A program made the position numbers and the translations under genes. A stretch of 64,000 bases of DNA from Aquirufa aurantiipilula (GTDB taxonomy: Bacteria; Bacteroidota; Bacteroidia; Cytophagales; Spirosomataceae): positions 1-64,000 of the forward strand of contig NZ_JAANOG010000004.1 of assembly GCF_019923745.1 (NCBI RefSeq), in the 5' to 3' direction. The notes beneath the pieces were generated by a model that saw nothing but the letters and a program-made list of their open reading frames with translations, had not been told where the DNA came from and made no database searches. The first letter of the stretch is position 1; each line of letters opens with the position of its first letter. Of this stretch, positions 35,022 through 43,623 are shown one piece after another.

Positions 35022-35144
35022 ATGAAAAAAGTATTGGCCATCGTGTTGCTTGCCACTTTTGTTTGTGCTGCATGTTCACAAAATACCAATTGTCCAGCAT
35101 ACGGTACAACCCGTGCTGATGCCCCTAAGGTAAAGAGAGGTTAA
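35022..35144 (+). CDS. Putative 40-residue lipoprotein
   Basis: This short reading frame encodes a 40-residue peptide. It begins with a classic signal sequence, [19 protein letters not shown], where Cys18 is the likely lipidated residue, although the -3 position is Cys rather than the usual Leu. The mature part is about 22 residues ([22 protein letters not shown]). It lies 10 bp after the decarboxylase gene in the same direction and overlaps the convergent glpK stop by 4 bp. The signal sequence, tight spacing and good start make it credible. Similar CPAYG-type mini-lipoproteins occur in Bacteroidota as far as I recall. The function is unknown. Confidence 0.7.
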   Translation: MKKVLAIVLLATFVCAACSQNTNCPAYGTTRADAPKVKRG

Positions 35145-36631
35145 TCCTCCCAGTTAAAGCTTTTTGAGACGGCTTTCTTCCATTGTTTTTTCATGTGGGA
35201 ACGTTGGCTGTCTTCCATTTGGGAGTTCCAACGATGTTGGATGGCCCAATTTTTCTTCAAATCTTCCAAGTTTTCCCAATAGCCTACAGCTAATCCTGCG
35301 GCATAGGCAGCGCCTAGAGCAGTAGTTTCAATAATTTTTGGGCAAATGACTTCTTGTCCCAATATATCTGATTGGAATTGCATCAATAATTGATTGACCA
35401 CCATACCACCGTCAACACGTAAAGAGGAAATGGAGATACCAGCATCTTTTTCCATGGCTTCTAAAACTTCCCATGTCTGAAATGCTGTTGCTTCTAAGGC
35501 TGCTCTTGCGATATGGCTTTTGTTGACGTAGCTAGTAAGGCCGACTAATACTCCACGGGCATCTTGTTTCCAATAGGGTGCATATAATCCTGAGAATGCT
35601 GGGACAAAATAGCAGCCCCCATTATCTTCCACCTCTTTGGCTAAATTTTCAATATCGGGACTGTTTTGAATGAGGCCTAAATTATCACGAAGCCATTGTA
35701 CTAGGGAGCCAGCAATAGCCACAGAACCTTCTAAAGCATAATGTACAGGCTCATTTCCTAATTGATAAGCCACGGTAGTTAATAGGCCAAATTGGGAATG
35801 AATGGCTTGTTTTCCTGTATTCATAAGTAGGAAGCATCCAGTACCATAGGTATTTTTTCCTTGTCCAGGATCAAAACATGTTTGTCCAACTAGCGCCGCT
35901 TGCTGGTCGCCAAGTATGCCTGCTAAAGGTACACCTTCCAAAACACCTGTTGCCTTTCCATAAATCAGGGAGCTGGCTTTAATTTCTGGAAGCATAGCTT
36001 TGGGAATGCTAAGTACCTGTAAAATTTCATCATCCCAGGTGCAAGAAGCGAGGTCCATGAGTTGTGTTCTACTAGCATTGGTAACATCGGTAATGTGAAT
36101 GCCGCCTTCTGTACCTCCAGTTAATTGCCATGAAATGTAGGAATCCATGGTGCCAAATAGGGCCTCACCTTGCTCGGCATCTTCTCTTAAACCTGGCACA
36201 TGATTGAGTAGCCAACGTAATTTTAGTCCACTAAAATAGGTGGCCAAAGGCAAACCTGTTTTAGCTCTGAAACGGTCCATACCACCATCTTTAGCAAGTT
36301 CTGCTAATTCTGATCCAACGCGCGTGTCCTGCCAAACTAGGGCATTGTGGTAAGGTTTCCCTGTTTTTTTATTCCAAACTAGGGTAGTTTCTCGTTGATT
36401 TGTAATTCCAACAGCTGCGATATCGCGGGCTGATAATCCAGCTTTTCCTAAGGCAAGCCCGATTACTTCTTGTACATTTTGCCAAATTTCTACGGCATTG
36501 TGTTCTACCCAACCAGCTTGAGGATATATTTGCTCATGTTCTTTCTGCCCCATGGAGATTATTTCTCCCCCTTTGTTAAATATAATGAATCTAGAACTGG
36601 TTGTTCCTTGATCAATGGATCCGATATACAT
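35141..36631 (-). CDS. glpK: Glycerol kinase
   Basis: This is a 496-residue FGGY-family kinase that phosphorylates glycerol to sn-glycerol 3-phosphate. It has the N-terminal [65 protein letters not shown] and [18 protein letters not shown]. All are standard GlpK blocks, and the length is typical. It lies 6 bp downstream of the aquaglyceroporin gene, forming a glpFK operon. Its 3' end overlaps the small lipoprotein gene by 4 bp. Confidence 0.97.
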   Translation of the reverse strand: MYIGSIDQGTTSSRFIIFNKGGEIISMGQKEHEQIYPQAGWVEHNAVEIWQNVQEVIGLALGKAGLSARDIAAVGITNQRETTLVWNKKTGKPYHNALVWQDTRVGSELAELAKDGGMDRFRAKTGLPLATYFSGLKLRWLLNHVPGLREDAEQGEALFGTMDSYISWQLTGGTEGGIHITDVTNASRTQLMDLASCTWDDEILQVLSIPKAMLPEIKASSLIYGKATGVLEGVPLAGILGDQQAALVGQTCFDPGQGKNTYGTGCFLLMNTGKQAIHSQFGLLTTVAYQLGNEPVHYALEGSVAIAGSLVQWLRDNLGLIQNSPDIENLAKEVEDNGGCYFVPAFSGLYAPYWKQDARGVLVGLTSYVNKSHIARAALEATAFQTWEVLEAMEKDAGISISSLRVDGGMVVNQLLMQFQSDILGQEVICPKIIETTALGAAYAAGLAVGYWENLEDLKKNWAIQHRWNSQMEDSQRSHMKKQWKKAVSKSFNWED

Positions 36632-36637
36632 GAGCTA

Positions 36638-37342
36638 TTATGAGTTTAATGTAAGTAAATAGGCGCCAATTAAAGCACCAGCTGATGGACCTAACACGGG
36701 AATCCAAGCATATTCCCAGTCGCTTTTTCCTTTGTTGGGAATAGGTAAAATAAAATGCATGATACGAGGACCTAAATCTCGAGCAGGGTTAACGGCATAT
36801 CCTGTGGTCCCTCCTAAGGCTAAACCAACTGCCCAAACCAGAATTCCCACTAAGAAGGGTCCCAAGCCATGTTCTATGGTAGAAAATGTACCTAAAGCCA
36901 GAATGATTAAAGCCGAAGCAAAAGCCTCAGATATGAAGTTGAAAGGCCAAGATTTAATAGCTGGATCTGTGCAAAAAGAAGCTTTGATAGCTCCTGGATC
37001 TTCGGTTATTTGATAATGAGGATGATAGTGTATCCAAACCAATAATTGTCCTAGCATAGCACCGAGTAATTGGCCACCCACATAGGTTGTAAAAAGGGAC
37101 CAATCTCCAGATTTAACGCATCCGGCGATGGTAACGATGGGGTTTAAATGAGCTCCGGGGCTACCAAAATAGGTAGAAATAAAGATACCAATGGTAACAG
37201 CAAAGGCCCAAGCAGCAGCTATGGCCAATAATCCGGTTTGATGGCCTTTGGTGCCTTTTAATAAGACATTGGCAACAACACCATTACCTAAATAAATCAA
37301 ACTGGCTGTACCAGCTAATTCTCCAATAAAAATAGAACTCAT
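36638..37342 (-). CDS. glpF: Glycerol facilitator, MIP family
   Basis: This is a 234-residue channel with six membrane helices. The second half-helix motif is VNPARDLGPR; the Asp after NPAR is the mark of glycerol-conducting members. The first motif reads HLNPIVTIA, so NPA is replaced by NPI. It should let glycerol into the cell for GlpK. It is the first gene of the glpF-glpK operon and divergent from ruvB. A -7-like element lies 22-29 bases upstream of its start. Confidence 0.93.
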   Translation of the reverse strand: MSSIFIGELAGTASLIYLGNGVVANVLLKGTKGHQTGLLAIAAAWAFAVTIGIFISTYFGSPGAHLNPIVTIAGCVKSGDWSLFTTYVGGQLLGAMLGQLLVWIHYHPHYQITEDPGAIKASFCTDPAIKSWPFNFISEAFASALIILALGTFSTIEHGLGPFLVGILVWAVGLALGGTTGYAVNPARDLGPRIMHFILPIPNKGKSDWEYAWIPVLGPSAGALIGAYLLTLNS

Positions 37343-37363
37343 TGTTTAAGGTTTAAATACTTT

Positions 37364-37371
37364 CAAAAATA
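37364..37371 (-). promoter_or_regulatory. Candidate -7 element for glpFK
   Basis: On the minus strand this reads TATTTTTG, matching TAnnTTTG. Predicted start near 37357 gives a leader of about 15 bases before the glpF ATG. No -33 match is obvious. Confidence 0.4.
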
Positions 37372-37469
37372 TGAAATTTATCTATAATAAATAGGCTTTT
37401 TTTTAGAGTTCAGTTTATATTTTATGAATTTAATTTTTTTAGAATGGCCATTTATTGCAGGCTAAAATT

Positions 37470-37477
37470 TATCTTTG
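37470..37477 (+). promoter_or_regulatory. Candidate -7 element for ruvB
   Basis: TATCTTTG matches TAnnTTTG exactly and is the same octamer as the element in front of valS. Transcription would start near 37484, so the in-frame TTG at 37475 lies inside the promoter. This supports ATG 37505 as the ruvB start. Confidence 0.45.
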
Positions 37478-37504
37478 ATTAACGATTGTAAATTTTCAAG
37501 TTTT

Positions 37505-38530
37505 ATGCGTGAAGACTATTTGAAGGGAGATTCTGAGTCATTACCTCAGCAAGAAAAAGAGATTGATAAGGCTTTACGGCCTTTAAGTTTCTTTGATTTC
37601 ACAGGTCAAGGAAAGATCGTTGAAAACTTAAAGATATTTGTAGGAGCGGCAAAGGCGCGAGAAGAGGCTTTGGATCACGTGTTATTGCATGGTCCTCCGG
37701 GATTGGGTAAGACAACACTTTCTCACATAATTGCCAATGAATTAGGTTCCACTTTGAAGATTTCTTCTGGGCCAGTTTTGGATAAACCTTCAGATTTAGC
37801 TGGATTATTGACCAATTTACAGCCTTATGATGTGTTATTTATTGATGAAATCCATCGTTTGAATCCGATCGTAGAAGAGTATTTATACTCCGCTATGGAG
37901 GATTATAAAATAGATATTATGTTGGATTCGGGGCCCAATGCAAGAAGTATTCAAATTGGATTGAATCCGTTTACTTTGATTGGAGCGACTACCCGTGCAG
38001 GATTATTAACATCTCCTTTGCGCGCAAGATTTGGGATAAATGCTAGGCTTGAGTATTATGATGCGAAATTACTAACCACCATTGTAAAGCGTTCAGCAAC
38101 TATTTTGAATATGCCTATTGATGAAACCGGGGCTTTTGAAATCGCGAGAAGGAGTAGAGGCACACCTCGTATTGCTAATAATTTATTGAGAAGAACAAGG
38201 GATTTTGCTCAAATCAAAGGTACTGGGAGCATTGATGTGGAGATAGCCAAATTTGCTTTGGAAGCCTTGGATGTGGATATGAATGGTTTAGATGAAATGG
38301 ATAATCGTATCTTATTAACCATCATTGAAAAATTCAAAGGAGGACCAGTGGGATTAACGACCATAGCTACAGCTTGTGGGGAAGAGGCGGAAACTATTGA
38401 GGAAGTTTATGAGCCTTTTTTAATTCAAGAAGGATTTTTGAAGCGTACCTCTCGTGGTCGTGAGGCTACAGAAAAAGCTTACCGACATGTAGGTATTGAA
38501 CCTAGATCACAGACGGGGACTTTGTTTTAA
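37505..38530 (+). CDS. ruvB: Holliday junction branch migration helicase RuvB
   Basis: This is a 341-residue AAA+ ATPase that drives branch migration with RuvA. Walker A is [15 protein letters not shown], Walker [14 protein letters not shown], sensor 1 [19 protein letters not shown], and the arginine-finger/winged-helix C-terminus contains [16 protein letters not shown]. The length matches the family (335-345). It is divergent from glpF and is followed by the palindromic repeat element before the next, convergent gene. RuvA and RuvC are not in this window. Confidence 0.97.
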   Translation: MREDYLKGDSESLPQQEKEIDKALRPLSFFDFTGQGKIVENLKIFVGAAKAREEALDHVLLHGPPGLGKTTLSHIIANELGSTLKISSGPVLDKPSDLAGLLTNLQPYDVLFIDEIHRLNPIVEEYLYSAMEDYKIDIMLDSGPNARSIQIGLNPFTLIGATTRAGLLTSPLRARFGINARLEYYDAKLLTTIVKRSATILNMPIDETGAFEIARRSRGTPRIANNLLRRTRDFAQIKGTGSIDVEIAKFALEALDVDMNGLDEMDNRILLTIIEKFKGGPVGLTTIATACGEEAETIEEVYEPFLIQEGFLKRTSRGREATEKAYRHVGIEPRSQTGTLF

Positions 38531-38547
38531 TTTTTGATTTTTTTGAT

Positions 38548-38749
38548 AACGCTGTCAAGGTTTGAAACCTTGACAGCGTTGGTAAAAGTCCACATTTCTC
38601 AGTAACATTTCAATCAGTTTTCTGGTTATTATTACACAATATCAATGAATTGATATTGTGTAAATTATATCAGTTTTTTAAAACTGATTGGTGGGAAGAA
38701 AGAGCTAGATTTGCCTAACGCTGTCAAGGTTTCAAACCTTGACAGCGTT
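38548..38749. repeat. Concentric inverted-repeat element flanked by two 33-bp palindromes
   Basis: The element fills the space between convergent genes. Two 33-bp palindromes (38548-38580 and 38717-38749) each have the 16-bp arm AACGCTGTCAAGGTTT and its complement around one central base. That base is G in one copy and C in the other, so the copies are exact reverse complements. Inside them AATCAGTTTT (38612-38621) faces AAAACTGATT (38680-38689). In the centre TTACACAATATCAAT (38632-38646) and its complement (38649-38663) form a 15-bp hairpin. All three pairs share nearly the same centre (about 38648-38651). There is no T-run after the outer palindromes, so they are not classical terminators. 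A non-autonomous mobile or REP-like element is likely. Confidence 0.8.
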
Positions 38750-38787
38750 GTTGAAACTAGGCGTTTTTACATTAAGCGGATTGAATA

Positions 38788-39597
38788 TTAATCTATTTTT
38801 ACTCGGATGACAGCTCCGTCATTTCCTTGTGTTACTTGTACAAAATATACACCAGTGGCGGCCTTCTTTAAGTCTACTTGACCTAAATATCGACCTTGAA
38901 AATCTTTGACTGTCTCAGATGCTACTTCCTTTCCGTTTACATCTCTTACGGTAATAGCTACATTTCCTTTTTCAGGTGCATGGAAACGGATATTTAATTT
39001 ACCATTAAAAGGATGATTCGGGTTTGCAAACAGCCCTTTGATTGTGCTAGAAGCTTGTCCCCAAGCCAAATTTTGTCCTCCCATTGGGAATCCTTCTTCT
39101 TGAAGTCTTCTTAAGCCACGAAAATCGGGGCCATTCTCATCAAAATCAAATTTGAAATTTTTTCCACCAGGCAAATCCTCTACATGGATTTCCATATCCT
39201 CTGGGCCATGTCGGAAAATACGCACTTGCTTGTCATCCATCTGATTTTTGAATTTTTTCATCATTCGCTTCTCAACGCGTGCCATTCGCTGCTTATCCAA
39301 TTGAGGCATCGGTCCCATAGCATCCATTTGCATTCTGTTTCCACCTCTCTTACGGATATCCATCGTAATGATTTTTGTTTTCCCATCAGATTTTCCCATT
39401 TCCTTGTTTAGGGAATCGTTCAGCTGTTTCATCCCAGCTTCTGCCAATTCTGGATTAGCAAATGTTCTTTCAATAACCTTTTGCTTGCCATTTTCATCTA
39501 CCACAATTTTAATAGTAGATTCCGATTTCGGAGCATCTTGTGCCATGGCTAAGGTTCCCATCGTTCCCAATAGGGCCGATAAAATGAATGTTTTCAT
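38788..39597 (-). CDS. Secreted Met-rich protein with T9SS C-terminal sorting domain
   Basis: This is a 269-residue protein with signal peptide MKTFILSALLGTMGTLAMA. A charged middle region is rich in Met and basic residues (MQMDAMGPMPQLDKQ, VEKRMMKKFKNQM), then an acidic stretch (EDMEIHVEDLPGG). The last ~80 residues (from LFANPNHPFNGKLNIRFH to VRVKID region) match the type A sorting domain of type IX secretion cargo: beta strands with VRDVNGKEV and GVYFVQV. The protein is therefore probably exported across the outer membrane. It is divergent from the kinase/regulator pair at 39735, suggesting control by or interaction with it. The ATG at 39597 is taken, since it starts the signal peptide. 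Confidence 0.8.
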   Translation of the reverse strand: MKTFILSALLGTMGTLAMAQDAPKSESTIKIVVDENGKQKVIERTFANPELAEAGMKQLNDSLNKEMGKSDGKTKIITMDIRKRGGNRMQMDAMGPMPQLDKQRMARVEKRMMKKFKNQMDDKQVRIFRHGPEDMEIHVEDLPGGKNFKFDFDENGPDFRGLRRLQEEGFPMGGQNLAWGQASSTIKGLFANPNHPFNGKLNIRFHAPEKGNVAITVRDVNGKEVASETVKDFQGRYLGQVDLKKAATGVYFVQVTQGNDGAVIRVKID

Positions 39598-39621
39598 AAA
39601 ATTTTGATTTTTGTGATGGCA

Positions 39622-39629
39622 CAAACTTA
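39622..39629 (-). promoter_or_regulatory. Candidate -7 element for the T9SS cargo gene
   Basis: On the minus strand this reads TAAGTTTG, a match to TAnnTTTG. Predicted start near 39615, about 18 bases before the ATG at 39597. Confidence 0.4.
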
Positions 39630-39704
39630 GATAAAGCATTCAATACTTGACTGTTAAAGAATGTTAAGTGGCCTTTGAATAGAAAAATGGACCAATAATT
39701 CGAT

Positions 39705-39712
39705 TAATTTTG
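39705..39712 (+). promoter_or_regulatory. Candidate -7 element for the two-component operon
   Basis: TAATTTTG matches TAnnTTTG. Predicted start near 39719 leaves about 16 bases before the kinase ATG at 39735. A TTTG at 39674-39677 is too far upstream for a standard -33 element. Confidence 0.4.
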
Positions 39713-39734
39713 TTATTACATGGTTTTGTAAGAT

Positions 39735-41630
39735 ATGACCCAAAAGAAAATTCGACTCATTATTGGCTTGATGACATTGGCATTGATTGGCTTAATTTCC
39801 TTTCAATCTTATTGGCTTGGTTTTATGCTGGAAACCAAAAAAGAGCAATTAGCTTCCGACATCCGTGATGGAATGGAAAAAGTAGTTCGTAAGTTAGAAA
39901 AACAAGAACTATATGTCCTTTCCCAAAAGCAAAGAGAATACGAAAGTCAGCAAAAGGAAATTGCAGAGATGGAGAAAAAATTAGCTTCCAAAGCTGTTCC
40001 TACACCTCCTCGTCCTCCTCAATTGAAGGACCCAGCTCTTGCCCAACATGACCCTTTGGACCTACTAACAGAAGATATTTCTCATGAGTTTAAGTTCAAT
40101 CCAGCTGAACTTCAAGCCTTAAAAAGATTCCAACAAAACGAAATGCCAAATGACATTTTGTATGTTCGTAAATCTTTTATGTTACCCAATGGCCAGATTG
40201 CAGAGGTAACAGAAGAATACCAAATCAATGCTGATTTGAAAGCGATTAATCGTCGTTTACGAGAAGAAAAACAACTAAATGATATGATGGGGGCCGTAAA
40301 ACCCCGTGTTTTACAAGAGTTGAATCGAATCAAAGAAGCTAATCGATTGAGGGCTAGAGAAGCTAAGCGAATCAATGAGTTGAACCGAATGCGTCCTAGG
40401 ATTTTGGCCCAATTACATCAAGAAGATCAACAAAAAACCAAGAAAATCAATGCCCTTACCATCAATGCTCAAAAGCTAAAAGAGGAAAAGGCGGAGCTTC
40501 AAAAAGTATTAAAAAAGACCGAAATGGCGAAGGAGGTTTTTGCCGACTTCTTGTTTAAAGAAAGACCTATTACTCAACGGGTTTCTACCAAGCACATAGA
40601 TAGTTTAATCAGGCAAGAATTAGCAGAAAAGGGCATTAATATGCCTTATGTTTTTGGTATAGGTCCAAAAGAATCTGCCAAAAATAAAAACTGGGTGTAT
40701 ACCTCCGCCGGCTTAATGAAAACACCTAGAGCCCAATCCGCTTCGTTTATAACTCCATTGTTTCCAAACGATTTACGTCCGAGCGGTCAATATCTACAAA
40801 TCTACTTCCCTAATCAAGAAGCTTTAGTCTGGGAAGCAATGAGCTTTAGCTTTTTAGGATCAGCTTTATTATTGCTGACCATGTTAGGATGCTTTTATAT
40901 TGCCGTTACCACAATTTTAAAACAAAAGAAACTGGCTGAGGTGAAAAATGATTTCATTAATAACATGACTCACGAGTTTAAAACGCCGATTTCAACTATT
41001 TCTTTAGCCGCTCAATTAATCCAAGAAGAGTCTAATGGTATCCATAATGACTCCATCAATAGGTATGTAGGGATTATCAAAGAGGAAAACATCCGTCTAG
41101 GCCGACAGGTAGAAAGGGTATTGCAAACCGCTCAAATGGAAAAAGAAAGCATTGTATTGAAAAAGAAAGAAGTTAATCTGAACTCCTTAATTCAACAAGT
41201 GGCGGAAATGAACGGTCCTTTAATTCAATCGCAAGGTGGACATTTAAATTTACTACTCGATGCACCTAATGCTGAAATTGAAGTAGATGAAGTGCATATT
41301 TCCAATGTGCTTTTTAATCTTCTCGACAATGCCATCAAATACAGTAAAGAGAAGCCAGAAATTACGATAAGTACAAACTCTAGCCCAACATCTCTCAGTA
41401 TTCGTATTTCGGATCAAGGCATTGGGATGGCCAAGGAGGTACTAGGTTCTGTGTTTGAGCCATTTTATCGAGTTCCAACAGGAAACGTACATAATGTCAA
41501 AGGTTTTGGCTTAGGATTGAGCTATGTGAAAAAAATTGTAGAAGCACATGGTGGTACTGTTCAAGTTTCTAGCCTGCCACAAATAGGAAGTACGTTTGAG
41601 ATTAATTTACCTTTTCACCCAACAGTTTAA
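39735..41630 (+). CDS. Sensor histidine kinase with coiled-coil periplasmic domain
   Basis: This is a 631-residue inner-membrane kinase. The first helix is at residues 7-28 and the second at about 375-395 (FSFLGSALLLLTMLGCFYIAV). The ~340 residues between them are periplasmic and mostly charged coiled coil, with a Pro-rich piece (TPPRPPQLKDP). The cytoplasmic part has the HisKA box NNMTHEFKTPIS (phospho-His near residue 413), the N box LFNLLDNAIKYS, G1 ISDQGIGM, F box FEPFYR and G2 KGFGLGLSYV. The periplasmic sensor matches no domain I recognise. The response regulator follows by 11 bp. The signal is unknown. Confidence 0.93.
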   Translation: MTQKKIRLIIGLMTLALIGLISFQSYWLGFMLETKKEQLASDIRDGMEKVVRKLEKQELYVLSQKQREYESQQKEIAEMEKKLASKAVPTPPRPPQLKDPALAQHDPLDLLTEDISHEFKFNPAELQALKRFQQNEMPNDILYVRKSFMLPNGQIAEVTEEYQINADLKAINRRLREEKQLNDMMGAVKPRVLQELNRIKEANRLRAREAKRINELNRMRPRILAQLHQEDQQKTKKINALTINAQKLKEEKAELQKVLKKTEMAKEVFADFLFKERPITQRVSTKHIDSLIRQELAEKGINMPYVFGIGPKESAKNKNWVYTSAGLMKTPRAQSASFITPLFPNDLRPSGQYLQIYFPNQEALVWEAMSFSFLGSALLLLTMLGCFYIAVTTILKQKKLAEVKNDFINNMTHEFKTPISTISLAAQLIQEESNGIHNDSINRYVGIIKEENIRLGRQVERVLQTAQMEKESIVLKKKEVNLNSLIQQVAEMNGPLIQSQGGHLNLLLDAPNAEIEVDEVHISNVLFNLLDNAIKYSKEKPEITISTNSSPTSLSIRISDQGIGMAKEVLGSVFEPFYRVPTGNVHNVKGFGLGLSYVKKIVEAHGGTVQVSSLPQIGSTFEINLPFHPTV

Positions 41631-41641
41631 TATCAACACAA

Positions 41642-42349
41642 ATGGAAAATAGTCATCCATCAATTTTATTGGCCGAAGATGACCCAAATTTGGGATTATT
41701 GTTGTCTGAATTTTTAAAAAAGAAGGGATACCAAGTACAGTGGGCACAAAATGGAGATGAGGCTCTGGATATGTTCGTCAAAGCTACATTTGATATTTGC
41801 CTTTTGGATGTCATGATGCCTAAAAAAGACGGCTTTTCTTTAGCCAAAGATATACGAGCCACTCACCTAGATGTTCCTATTATTTTCCTAACAGCTAAAT
41901 CCATGGAAGAAGACACCTTACAAGGATTTAAAGTGGGTGCAGATGATTATCTGACCAAACCTTTTTCCATGGATGTGTTGGTTGCTCGTATTGAAGCAGT
42001 TTTAAGAAGAACACATTCCGGAAAATCAGTACCTAGTTTAGCAGATGAAATAGCTTTGGGCGATTTTATCTATGTTCCTCAAAAAATGAAATTGATTTTA
42101 GGTCAAACAGAACAAAAATTCACACCCAAGGAAAATGACCTAATGAAGCTTCTTTGTGAAAATTTGGGAAGACCCGTTAGTCGAAGCTATGCGCTGAAAT
42201 TAATTTGGGGAGATGATACCTATTTCAATGCCAGAAGCATGGATGTATACATGACCAAACTGCGAAAAATGCTGAAAGAAGACCCCCGCGTGCAGCTAAT
42301 GAATCTGCACGGCGAAGGATTTCGATTAAGTGTGGAAGGGCTTAGTTAA
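41642..42349 (+). CDS. OmpR/PhoB-type response regulator
   Basis: This is a 235-residue protein. The receiver domain has the acidic pair in AEDDPNL, phospho-acceptor Asp in CLLDVMMPKKDG, Thr in FLTAKS and Lys in LTKPFS. A winged-helix DNA-binding domain follows (LCENLGRPVSRSYALKLIWGDDTYFNARSMDVYMTKLRKML). It should be phosphorylated by the kinase encoded 11 bp upstream. Its 3' end overlaps serS, which reads the other way, by 8 bp. Confidence 0.96.
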   Translation: MENSHPSILLAEDDPNLGLLLSEFLKKKGYQVQWAQNGDEALDMFVKATFDICLLDVMMPKKDGFSLAKDIRATHLDVPIIFLTAKSMEEDTLQGFKVGADDYLTKPFSMDVLVARIEAVLRRTHSGKSVPSLADEIALGDFIYVPQKMKLILGQTEQKFTPKENDLMKLLCENLGRPVSRSYALKLIWGDDTYFNARSMDVYMTKLRKMLKEDPRVQLMNLHGEGFRLSVEGLS

Positions 42350-43613
42350 TGTATTCAAAGCCGCAATATGGCACGAGTACTTTAGGAATCTTGATTCCAT
42401 CGGGGCCCTGATTATTTTCTAAAATGGCCGCTACGATGCGTGGAAGTGCTAATGCAGATCCATTTAAGGTATGGCAAAGGATGGATTTTCCGTCCACCTT
42501 GGTACGTAATTTCAAGCGATTAGCCTGAAATGTTTCAAAATTGGATACCGAACTTACTTCCAACCAACGGCCTTGTGCAGCTGACCAAACTTCCATATCA
42601 TAGGTTAGAGCAGAAGCAAAACCCATATCGCCACCACAAAGTCGTAATACGCGATAAGGTAATTCCATCTTTTGCAATAAACCTTGAACATGCTGCGACA
42701 TTTCCTCTAATGCTTGATACGAAGTTTCAGGTTTGTGAATCTGTACAATTTCAATCTTGTCAAATTGGTGTAAGCGGTTTAAACCTCTCACATGGGCACC
42801 CCAAGAACCCGCTTCGCGACGGAAACAAGGAGTATGCCCTACGTTTTTAATAGGTAGTTCTTTCTCATTGACAATGACATCCCGATATAAATTGGTGATA
42901 GGCACCTCAGCCGTGGGAATTAAATAAAGACCTTCTTCTTTAGTCACGTACATTTGACCTTCTTTATCTGGTAATTGTCCAGTGCCAAAGCCCGAATCTT
43001 CGTTGATTAAAATGGGAGGTTGAATCTCATAATAACCTGATTTAATAGCTTCGTCTAAGAAGAAATTGATTAATGCACGTTGCAAACGAGCACCTTTACC
43101 TTTATAAACAGGAAAACCAGCTCCTGTGATTTTGTTTCCTAAATCAAAGTCGATGATGTCATATTTCTTAATCAAATCCCAATGAGGTTGCGCAGCATCC
43201 CCTAAATTGGGAATAGAACCCCAGCTCAAAACCACTTCATTATCTTCAGCAGTTTTACCTTCAGGAACTGAGCTATGTGGAAGGTTAGGAAGGGTAACTA
43301 ATAGTTCATATACTTCTTGTTCTGCATTTTTAGCTGCATCTCCTAACTCTTTAATACTGGCTTTTAAAGCTGCTGTTTCCGCTTTTTTCGATTCAGCTAA
43401 ATCAGCTTGGCCATTTTTCATCAAAGCCCCAATTTCCTTAGCAGCTGCATTGGATTTCTCTAATGCTTGCTCCGCCTGTTGCAACAATGTTTTACGTTTG
43501 TCGTCTAAGGTAATTAATTGCTCGACTACCTTTTCAGCTTCAAAAAAACGTTTTTTCTGTAAACCTTGAATGGTTACTTCAGTATTTGCACGGATAAAAG
43601 CAAGCGTTAGCAT
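42342..43613 (-). CDS. serS: Seryl-tRNA synthetase
   Basis: This is a 423-residue class II synthetase. The N-terminal ~110 residues form the long antiparallel coiled-coil arm that binds tRNA-Ser (VVEQLITLDDKRKTLLQQAEQALEKS). Motif 2 appears as HTPCFRREAGSWG and motif 3 as LNGSALALPRIVAAILEN. The ends and length are standard. It lies 10 bp after lysC in a leftward run TPR-ribH-lysC-serS. Confidence 0.97.
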   Translation of the reverse strand: MLTLAFIRANTEVTIQGLQKKRFFEAEKVVEQLITLDDKRKTLLQQAEQALEKSNAAAKEIGALMKNGQADLAESKKAETAALKASIKELGDAAKNAEQEVYELLVTLPNLPHSSVPEGKTAEDNEVVLSWGSIPNLGDAAQPHWDLIKKYDIIDFDLGNKITGAGFPVYKGKGARLQRALINFFLDEAIKSGYYEIQPPILINEDSGFGTGQLPDKEGQMYVTKEEGLYLIPTAEVPITNLYRDVIVNEKELPIKNVGHTPCFRREAGSWGAHVRGLNRLHQFDKIEIVQIHKPETSYQALEEMSQHVQGLLQKMELPYRVLRLCGGDMGFASALTYDMEVWSAAQGRWLEVSSVSNFETFQANRLKLRTKVDGKSILCHTLNGSALALPRIVAAILENNQGPDGIKIPKVLVPYCGFEYIN

Positions 43614-43623
43614 AGGATCAAAT

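Noticed and set aside
38548-38749. Repeats as a CRISPR array or phage attachment sites
   Set aside because: Only two repeat copies, each palindromic, with no regular spacers, cas genes or integrase nearby.
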